From Beroe ovata (lineage: Eukaryota > Ctenophora > Nuda > Beroida > Beroidae), in assembly GCA_946803715.1 (NCBI GenBank), contig CAMPET010000004.1:319182-342234 (forward strand): a DNA stretch of 23,053 nucleotides, given 5' to 3'. Under the pieces are notes generated by a model. It was not told the origin of the DNA, ran no database searches, and saw only the letters and a list, made by a program, of their open reading frames with translations. A program made the position numbers and the translations under genes. This document shows, in pieces, positions 11,252-19,761 of the stretch (positions within the stretch are counted from its first letter, which is position 1; each line of letters starts with the position of its first letter).

Positions 11252-11747
11252 CGTGCATGTCACCAGTATAGCACATAACATATAGCAGACCAGTCTCTCT
11301 CTCTTTACTACAGACTCAGAGCACAGAAATCATGGACCTTGCGTCTAAGTGTCTCACTTTTAGTGACAGTGTCTTGCATCGGTGAGACGCCAACTGTGTC
11401 TCAATACGGCGTGTCTCACCAGGGGATTTTGTACGACCAGAAGAACTCATCGAGGTTTGCATGTTGCCCGGGAAAGTCGAATGTTTTGTATGTGGACGTC
11501 ATATCGAGACAAGTTTCCTTGGTAAGGACCCTCGATCCGACATAGTCACGCTTCGGGTACGTCTCGTATTCCCCCCTCACTTCCATGTAGTGTAGATCTG
11601 ACTTGACTGACACCTGGTGCAGAGGGTGCGTCAAGGGTGGGGGGTCAGGAGTAAGCGCTTCCATATGAACTGTATGTGAGACACATACAGCTAAACTGTT
11701 TCTTATGACAAATACGATGCGACATTGTTGTGACACGCGTCAAGTAA
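11252..11747. repeat. Tandem duplication, right copy
   Basis: Partner of 10736-11250, starting immediately after the N and ending at GCGTCAAGT before AAAACATAG. It carries the last exon used in the gene B model. Confidence 0.92.
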
Positions 11748-14128
11748 AACATAGAAGCAGGATTATGATGAGATCATGTAGCTAGCCAGTTATATAGCCA
11801 CACATGCAGGCTGTTTTACAATAACAGTGTGGCATGACGCGACTTACAAACTTATAGTATTGTTTAGTGAGGCTATCTGGTGCTATGGTCATTTCTACCT
11901 GAGATGAAATACACTTCAGATTCTGATGTTCAGAATAACCGAGATGATGATATGGGATTAGATAGGTGTGGGCGTATGATATATGGTGTTATCATATGGT
12001 CATGTCACAGGATTGATAATGCGACCAGCATATCCTAATCCTAATCCATGCTTCACGCCATGAGGAAGTGTGGGAATTGCTATACTCACTACTCAGCACA
12101 TGTCACAAAATAGGAATCCCTGTCATGATTTGTATACCTGCATTTCCCCTCCCTCCCCCTTTTATCATCTGAACCTGCATTTGAAACCCCAAATAAAATG
12201 TGACTGCCCCCCATTGCCCTATAACTGCTCACAACAAAACATACCCCTGTGAGATGGGTGAGTTGCTGGGGTATCCACAGGAGGTAGTTCCCACCCGGTC
12301 TATCGATACAGATCACACCGTACAAGTCACTTTGGTGTAGGTATTCTGCTATCTTGTACTTGTTAGCCACGCCCTCCTGACCTGGACAAACCCATTCAGT
12401 TGAGAAAGAGTGAGGGGCAGGGGAGAACGGATTTTGGAAATCGTACCTCATTATTTACATTTTCCAATTCCGTTGAATTTGATGCCTTTGGATTTCATGT
12501 GAAAATTGAGGCGCAAATTACATTGACAGTGACAAGTCTTTACTCACCTCAACTTTCAATTCAGAAATGTGCAAAATTTCTTACTTCTTTCTTAAGAATC
12601 AAGTGCAGTAAATCTGAAGCTCCCCTTACCAATTTACCTCCGATTCTTTTTAGAAACTCGTCTTTAGCACAGTTTCTATCACTGTCTGTCAGGAGTAAAC
12701 ACTGGCGAAATCTCTTCGATTCGGGAAAATGGGTTGCGTAGAAGCACACCTAATAGGGTATGAGGGAGGGGGGTCAAAGTTCGGTTATTACTAGGATATT
12801 TGTGAGAAATCAGTGATCAATGTCGCGGGTGTCGATAACCGTGATGATGAATATTGTAGGATTACTCCCTATCCTCGCCATGGGGGGATTTTGCGGCCGG
12901 GCGCAGGGGGAGGGAGGAATCCTATGATAGAATGATGAATAATACCTCACTGCCCGCGTAGATCTCATCAATTGGCCGAGGTTCTAACTCGTAGAATTCA
13001 CCGTCGCCGTCACACAGGGTTTTGAGAGCTGGATTAACACGCATTGCCAAGTCTTTCTTGATCTGCCACGCTATGGATTGTGAAGTATTGTTGTTAGGTG
13101 ACAATAGGTGACAATAGGTGTCAATACGTGTCAATAGGTGTCAATACTCAATAGATGTAATTGGTTCTGAACTAGATGTGTTCAAGGTGGTTTAATGGTT
13201 AGATGTTGGTGCAACATTACCTTTGAGCACATTCGTGAACACTGTAGGCCAGATTCTAACTTTCCGAGGGTTACGAAAGATTCCCTTGATTTTGATGGAA
13301 TTCTCCGATTTGTAGAATTGAAATAGCACCTCGCTGTAGCACCACTTTACACGGTCATAACTGATGATACATCTGAAATAATGATGCGAAAAGGTCGACA
13401 CAAATATCTCAGACTCATTTGTTCAAGAGTTACGTCTCACTTTTGGAATCGACATCAATGTGGGCTCGATAAATTGAGACTGAAATCTCGGTGCATTGAA
13501 TGAAACATTGAAACCAGAATCACATGCATAGGAGGCCAGGGCCATTTTAGGCAGGCGCTTGTTTTACCATTACAATCATTACCAGGTACCTTCTCAGAAC
13601 TGAATCGCGGTAAGACTCAGGTGTGTGGGAACCAGCCTTCGGTTTACAACATGGGAATGGTAACTGCCTCAACCTGAACAGAATGTGCGTCCAGCTTTCG
13701 GTTAACCAAAATAAGGGCTCAAGTGCTGTACGAAAAAATGGGCCAGTTTTTAGATTGGGAGTCATTGAACTCGCTTTTGGATGGAATTCTGCTACGGTAG
13801 AAATATGACAATAACTTCTCACCACTCGTCTAACTGAGACAAAGCCTCTCTGTCAGGCAAATCTACCTCCATGATAATCCACAGATCAGGCGCCGCTAGG
13901 GCGGGCTTCAACGGCCTGTCCTCCAGCTCCATTGCCGTCTTCACTGAAACTCGTGCTTCAACAATACATACATGATAATTTTAATCATATCTCAAAGAGA
14001 ACGGTAATGAAATAAAATTAAAATGAGTAGATCAACTAAAACAGAAATCAAAATACAAGATTACGAGGATTCATACCGTGCAGGGATGAGAGGCAATACC
14101 TACTGGTCGAATATGCTAGCTCGCTCAT
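11416..14128 (-). CDS. Gene B: unrecognised protein, up to 8 exons
   Basis: Minus-strand exons in transcript order: 14128-14104 (tentative start MSELAYST), 13943-13823, 13673-13590, 13372-13221, 13070-12951 (or to 12946), 12685-12638 (or from 12701), 12381-12245 and 11613-11416. All phases agree and give 294 or 301 residues depending on two tied splice choices. Exon 13673-13590 is supported because joining its neighbours directly creates a TGA at the junction. A branch-point-like CTAAC lies about 20 nt before the acceptor at 13070. Visible stretches include PDLWIIMEVDLPDREALSQL, an aromatic-rich KWCYSEVLFQFYKS, DLYGVICIDRPGGNYLLWIP and a C-terminal DEFFWSYKIPW. It reads as a compact globular domain without signal peptide or membrane span. 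I do not recognise the family. It is convergent with gene A. Confidence 0.68.
11748..12244. other. Part of last intron of gene B
   Basis: Intron sequence between the donor after 12245 and the duplicated segment. Nothing recognisable beyond AT-rich sequence and pyrimidine runs near 12148-12160. Confidence 0.55.
13096..13145. repeat. Five tandem 10-bp units in gene B intron
   Basis: Five units of AGGTGACAAT (variants AGGTGTCAAT, ACGTGTCAAT) end directly beside the putative branch point and about 25 bp from the acceptor of the exon at 13070. Confidence 0.85.
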
Positions 14129-15187
14129 ACGCTCTTGCTTTGTTAAACTGGGTCATTATGTAATTGTTGTCATGACAACAAGCTTCCTCTGTGATACAAC
14201 AAATGGTAGACTGGAAGGGGATGCGGGGATAAGATAGTAATGAGCTAATTGGGGCTTATAAGATAGAGTAGGCCTATATTGTCGATCCAGGCTGAGTTTT
14301 GGATATTCGATACATGGATTCTTGTTGACAGAGACCGTGCTTAGGCACTGCTTATATGGAATCAGTGAGAGGACGGTCTCTTGCCCTACATTCAATATTC
14401 AGTGCGGAGATGAACTTCATTGCATTCAGATCAATTAAATGCAATGATAATTTATAATATATCGATCAATAAATAACGCGCAGCATGTATGCGCCGAACA
14501 CATAGTGAAATTGTAAAATTGCCGGCGCGCCCGCCGTATTGTCTACAAACAAAAAGTTGCAACCAAAAGGTAAGCATCAAGCACTATAGCAACTTAATTC
14601 CTGTAGCTCGGTCTTACGAAAAGTGGTGTCTGCGACATGTAACGAAGTGGTGTCAAGGGAGTATATAAGGCGATGCATCCAATATTAAAAAGGCCCCAAA
14701 ATTAAAACCGGAAAGTGAAACCAGTGTGCTGGATACATCACACTGGTCAACTATAGTTAAGGCTGCATACATCACACAGATACACCCCGCTGGTAAACTT
14801 GTGTAAGGCAGAATACAGCACACTGGTCAACCAGCGTAATGATGAAGAAAGTACTGTGTGACCTACAACAATTGAACTTTACTGCCTCGAAATGTGAATC
14901 GTAAAAACACTATGTTATTATTTTGATATGTTTGCAGACTCGAGCATACCTTTGATCTTTGGTATAAACATTCTTGCTCTACCATGGCTGTTGCTACTGC
15001 ATGATATTGTATCAGAATCAGAACAATGCAATTCTACCTTTCCATTGCAGCTAAAGCCTGAGGCCATTGATTTTTCATCAATCTCAATTTTCATAAAACA
15101 CTCGTGTGCTCTGATAATGAAGGCAATCTTGAGGTTTACAAGAATTGAGTTGACCATCTTATTGAGAATGATGCGATATCTTAGTGG
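14129..15187. other. Intergenic region between genes B and D
   Basis: No gene supported. Overlapping open frames on both strands occur at about 14918-15236. Positions 14720-14835 hold a diverged repeat built on CACACTGGTCAAC and ATACATCACAC, with an inverted CCAGTGTG / CACACTGG pair near 14726-14752. A GC-rich patch (GCCGGCGCGCC) lies near 14521. Confidence 0.5.
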
Positions 15188-15194
15188 TATAAAA
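15188..15194 (+). promoter_or_regulatory. TATA box, gene D
   Basis: TATAAAA lies 31 bp upstream of TCAGTG at 15219, a good spacing and initiator for a TATA-dependent RNA polymerase II start. The leader would run to the ATG at 15414; it contains upstream ATGs and a good acceptor (TTTCCTTTCCTAG, ending 15403), so a 5'UTR intron is likely. Confidence 0.6.
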
Positions 15195-15413
15195 GGAGGC
15201 AGAAATCAGAGCAGTGTATCAGTGATAGTCTACTAGTCTATAACTGTGGGCTTATTCTGCATTTGGGGTTCTTCTGCATTTATGTAGATCAATCTAGCCT
15301 TGTATTGTGCAAGCCCCATAACCTACATACCGACTTACATTGTACATTCCCAACCCTCAATGACCAGCAATGTTTTTCATTAACCATTCATTTCCTTTCC
15401 TAGGAAAAGTAAA

Positions 15414-15700
15414 ATGGGCTGTTTTGCAATCATCATGTTAACAGTATGCCTTGCTTTTACTGGTAAGTTGAACACCAAGTTATTCCAAAATTCTTACGAA
15501 ATAATTTCATGATTTTTGATAAATTAAAAATTTCAGTGTCTGCCAATGGGGATTATGGTGGTGGACCAAGCAGGGACTGCTACTCATTTGATAAGGGCTG
15601 TTCTGGTTGCCGTGGTTATCTTGATTCTTGCTGTGAGGACAAGAATTGCAATGGAGGCAGATCCTGTAAAGCTGGCGTATGGAGTTACTCCTGTGACTGA
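15414..15700 (+). CDS. Gene D: small secreted cysteine-rich peptide
   Basis: Coding exons 15414-15462 and 15537-15700 join in phase 1 through a 74-bp GT-AG intron (GTAAGT donor, TTTCAG acceptor) to give a 70-residue precursor. The first exon encodes nearly the whole hydrophobic signal peptide (MGCFAIIMLTVCLAFT); cleavage is likely after VSA. The mature part, about 51 residues, is Gly/Ser/Asp-rich with eight cysteines spaced C-x6-C-x2-C-x6-CC-x4-C-x5-C-x8-C and ends three codons beyond WSYS. The vicinal CC and spacing recall knottin-type disulfide peptides with an additional cysteine pair; the fold is inference. The split of signal exon and mature exon is typical of secreted peptide genes. Defence, signalling and venom-like roles are all possible and none is shown. 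Confidence 0.68.
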
Positions 15701-17207
15701 GAATTGTATGAGAAGGACACTTTACGAAATCAATCCTCTTCATTAGATGTACTTCTAATTTCTGAATCATAGCTCTGAATTTCTGAATCATACACAGTAG
15801 TTTCTCTTTTGATACGTGCATGGATTTGAAAGTAGATCAAATGAGAACTCAAATTGTCAATCCAAACTATGAGGATAGGTGAGAGGCTTTGCCTTGTCAT
15901 GTGCCTCTATACTGCTTTACCAATAGCTGCAACTCTAGATCATTGTCCAACGATTTATGAGATGTTATTTACAGGACTGACAGGGTACCTGGATCAGTGA
16001 AAAGATGACAAACTTATTGCATGTTATGATATCAGATTTGAATAGTGAGATGGAACAGTTTCCACTATCAAAATCAATCATGATTTTCAGCTTTACCTCC
16101 ATCATAATCTCTCCACATTCTACTTGTATGACCTTCTCTCTGACACCAATGATCACTACCTCTCAGTCCTAACCCATACCTCTACTACTGCCACAATCTT
16201 TTTAACATCATATCTCTAGTTTTCTTGATCTTCCTCCAGCCTATCCTTCCTGCCTATCCTTCCTGCTATCGTGCTATATGTTGCTGGAAGTGCTCAGGTT
16301 TCTTGGATAGCTAGTGACTCACTAGCTATCCAAGAAACTCCATAGTTGTCAAGGCAGGGGTATGTAGATAAAGGGTCATTTTTAGTTAGTCTAAAGATAG
16401 GTCCAATGGCCTAGAGGCTTGAAATATGTTCTAAACTTCTGCCTACTATTTCCACAAAAAACACCCAACGGGATGGATATCATCTATAGTCTATACACAC
16501 TATGTAGTGTGTACCTACTACACAGTGATCAACATATAGTTCCTGTGCATTTAGTACAATAAAGCTAGTAACATGCATCATTGCATTGTCTAATTGCTAA
16601 TTAGTTGGATATTTGCGACCTTGGGTATTCTAGAAGTTGGGTATTCTGTACCCAAAACAACTCAGCAGTAAGGGGAAGCTTGTGCCTCAATGTCTTAAAG
16701 AAGGGCAGGGGAGCAGAATTGAATTGACTGATAGCTACAAGACTTCTCTAGTAAAAACCCCAGTCTGGGAACCCAGAATAAAACATTAATATAACAACTT
16801 GTTGCATCATACTTACATACTTACTTATTATGAACAAGGACTTATCAACACTACTTATTACAATCAAATTTGAGCGAGGGCCACACTTTGTGGAGATCCT
16901 GAAGAAGAGACTATAATGTCTTGAAACTGTCAGTAGATTTGTGGTGAAAAAGTGTGTGGGTTTGATTCAATTGACTTTGTATCACTGTCTACAATGTTCA
17001 ATCATCTGAAGCATGAACAAGGTTGCTTTTATAAATTCTAGATATAAATTATTCTTTCCTAGAATTTCCAGAGTAGAACAAAACTCTGAAGGTTTCAATC
17101 TGAGAGGTTTTTCCAATTCTAAGAGTTCATGTTTATTGTTAAATGTTTACTGGGATGCGTGCACCACCTCAGCAGTCAGCAGTACCTGTACTAAAAAAAT
17201 GAGCACT
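15701..17207. other. Intergenic stretch downstream of gene D
   Basis: No supported gene. AATAAA on the plus strand at 16558-16563 is a possible distant poly(A) signal for gene D. A 41-bp perfect palindrome (16298-16338) and a 20-bp one (TACACACTA-TG-TAGTGTGTA, near 16494-16513) are present. Short open frames lack recognisable content. Confidence 0.5.
16298..16338. repeat. Perfect 41-bp palindrome
   Basis: Two perfect 20-nt arms (starting GTTTCTTGGATAGC) around a single central C. As DNA it could extrude a cruciform; as RNA it would form a tight hairpin. No element ends or target duplications are evident beside it. Confidence 0.95.
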
Positions 17208-17617
17208 CCATGTGCACACGTTGCGCGCCCCTATTCTACTCAGTGAACTGAAGCGCGGAGTATTTGGGTCACGCAGCGCGGGAACAGCACTCCAGCATTT
17301 GGCTGTCGGTGATAGCCCCTGTCGAGAATTTCATTACGCGCGCGCCGCAAATCATTCTCAGACAGAGCCTAGTCAGCTGGGCCTAGCATCGCCAGGCAAT
17401 CCAGCATGTAATTGTTTGTATGGTGACGCTAAACCACTGATGCATTGATGCAAGTCTAAGGATAAGTTTGCGCCGCACGCGCGCAAAACAAAATTTTCGA
17501 CAGGGTCTATGTTCCCGCGCTGCGTGACCCAAATACTCCGCGCGCGCTGCGCGTCTCCTTTCTACGACTTTTCAGTTCACTGAGTAGAACAGGGGCGCGC
17601 AACGTGTGCACACATGG
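17208..17617. mobile_element. GC-rich inverted-repeat (foldback/MITE-like) element
   Basis: Left arm 17208-17285 (CCATGTGCACACGTTGCGCG...) is repeated as its reverse complement at 17511-17617, with high identity over about 75 bp. The right arm carries an extra block of about 28 bp and a 2-bp insertion. The interior (about 225 bp) has no transposase-like frame. CpG density is much higher than in flanking DNA. No clear target-site duplication is seen, so a non-autonomous DNA transposon is inferred rather than shown. Confidence 0.65.
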
Positions 17618-17654
17618 TCTATATCAGATCGACAAGAGCCACGCAATGCACGCA

Positions 17655-17692
17655 GAGTATTCGGGTCATTGGTTCACGCAGCGCGGGAACGT
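17655..17692. repeat. Third partial copy of the element arm
   Basis: AGTATTCGGGTCA...TTCACGCAGCGCGGGAAC matches the inner part of the 17208-17285 arm in direct orientation, with a 6-bp insertion (TTGGTT). It suggests a second, nested or decayed insertion. Confidence 0.75.
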
Positions 17693-18497
17693 CAACGCGC
17701 GAAGTATATAATATGCATGTACGTGACCATGCGTGCGCACAGTAATTGAAATGATAGCGCATATAGTATCGCGCTTATGTTGTCGCGCGTTCCATATATG
17801 AAAATCGATTCGCCGATATGCTTTGAGCGAATGGTTGCTGAATGATCCAGCTCCATCGAAAACAGTTATCTACATGCGGAATTGCTTCAGAGATATACAC
17901 AAAACACAAAAACATGTAATGGAGTTCCGATTGAATTTCGGTCCGAGAGGTTATCAGATGCAACTGCATTTTCTACACAATTGGTTCGACACAATTTCCA
18001 CAAATAAGAGATCCATGCAAGATCAATCACATACGGAAGCCTGGTTAGTGGTAAAGTCAAAACTTGGGTGTATCTTGATTTCCATTGGAGTAATAAGTTA
18101 AGATAATGATAAATAAATACAAATAAATGCAAATGGAATATTTTCAATAAAACTTTTTCCACTCTGCCAATTGGTTATCTGACCACTCAGCATGTGTAAG
18201 CACCCTGACTCCATATCACATTTATGATCAGGTTTTCTGTGATCGTTCCGATTGGAATCGCAACCAAACACACATGGAATTGTACGATTAATAGGTATAA
18301 AATACAATCTTATAGCATGTCTGAAAACCTCGCATTTTACGTACACCGTTCTTTTTCGACTTATTCTCATTAAACATACTCTGAACAAGATAATCCATGT
18401 TTACGTCCAACAATTAATTCTATGACACTATGAACCCTCGTCTGAGACAAAAGCCATGTGTTCTAGCTGTCAATTATGAAATGCTACTTCCCTTGGT
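17693..18497. other. Stretch between inverted-repeat element and gene C
   Basis: Opposed open frames occur at 17823-18101 (+) and 17775-18162 (-), with no recognisable product and no ATG in a good context. Several AATAAA hexamers lie on the plus strand near 18113-18155. The 3'UTR of gene C should occupy the right part. Confidence 0.5.
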
Positions 18498-19726
18498 TTA
18501 GTTAGGAATTAAGTTGTTAAGTTTTTGAACCCATTCCCTCATGTCATCTTCTGAAGAAGCTTGCAGGAAGTGTTCCTTGTTATCGTCTGTTCTGACCAGT
18601 ATCACATATTTACCATACATCCTGAGGGGAAGAGAGAGATTTGGTTGTCAATGACCTCTGGATACATAATACGGTGAAACTATCGCGTTATAATAGCGAC
18701 AGGATGTTGTCAACAATGAACTCACTTTTTATTGTCAATCTGAATGTCGATTATGGAGTTCACTGGAATAAGGGATTCAACCTGCGGTGATTTCATTATG
18801 TTGAAGTGTGCGATAATTCAGGATAACATCACACTAGTACAATTAGCAGTTGGACAGAATGGAATTGTTTCTCACCGTGTCCACTTTGAAAATGGACAGA
18901 TTATTATCGTCCAGGACGGCAAGCCGCTTTTTCCACGGTCTGATCGTCCTACGGCGTGATATGGTGTGAGTGCTCCGATTCAGGAAACCGTACTTATGTG
19001 CGGCGTTGTTCGACACTTCCTGGATACTCGTCAACGGTGACGAGGACTGGGAGCGAGAGGGGGGACCTGTGAGGGAGGCGCGCCATGTTAGAGAGGGGGA
19101 GCTGTGAGGGAGGCGCGCCATGTAAGAGAGGGGGAGCTGTGAGGGAGGCGCGCCATGTTAGGGTGTGTGATGGACTGCTGGAGGCGCGCCATATTAGAGA
19201 GGGGGAGCTGTGGGTCCAGAGAGAGAGGGGAGATTGCATGGGGGAAGAGGGTGCACGGAGAGAGTCGACTCAGTAAAGGGTAAGATGAGAGGAAAGATGG
19301 AACAGGTAGATAACCTTTGTTGAGGTATTTCTTGAGTTTGTCAAACGTTACATCCTTGTGTGACAAAGTGGTACTTAGGTTGAAGTTCTGTGCTTGGAGT
19401 GATCTGTTGAGTGATTGCAACTTGGAGAGTTGATCTGTCAGTTCCTCGATACGAGAGTCTAAACCTGTGAAATTGGGAGTCGAATATTGAGATATCGAGC
19501 AATGGACCTAGAAATATAAATGAACCGTTTTTGCGTAGGGATGTCAGAAATAATACCGTTTTCTAATTTCACGCTTTAAATTTCATATCCAAGGTCATAA
19601 ACCTTGACCAACACCCCTTCGCTTAGCAAACAGAAAACCACTCAACAGTTTAACTTCCATCAAATTTGTTTTAAACACAAATGAACGCACATAAACATGT
19701 ATAGTGTATAACCGCACAGACAAATA

Positions 19727-19761
<35 letters not shown>

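Noticed and set aside
12400-12741. 113-codon plus-strand open frame inside gene B
   Set aside because: Lies antisense to gene B intron and exon sequence, starts at a non-ATG-quality context and has no recognisable domain; the minus-strand exon chain explains the region better.
13221-13943. Direct joining of gene B exons 13943-13823 and 13372-13221
   Set aside because: Creates a TGA at the junction. An intermediate 84-bp exon (13673-13590) restores an open frame; using a weaker acceptor at 13361 would be the alternative.
14918-15236. Overlapping open frames on both strands (79 and 102 codons)
   Set aside because: The minus frame ends at a decent donor (AAAG|GTATGC) and has several cysteines, but I found no partner exon. 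The plus frame overlaps the gene D TATA box. Neither can be supported.
15965-16163. Minus-strand open frame ending at a CAG|GTACCC donor
   Set aside because: Exon-like composition but no usable acceptor upstream and no downstream exon that keeps phase.
17823-18101. Plus-strand frame followed by AATAAA hexamers
   Set aside because: No ATG start in a good context, an equally long frame on the other strand and no recognisable protein family; the AATAAA motifs are expected in AT-rich DNA.
19088-19420. Minus frame with MARLPHSSPSLT-like repeats
   Set aside because: This is exon 4 of gene C reading through its intron into the 35-bp minisatellite; the repeat peptide is a translation of the array, not a real product.
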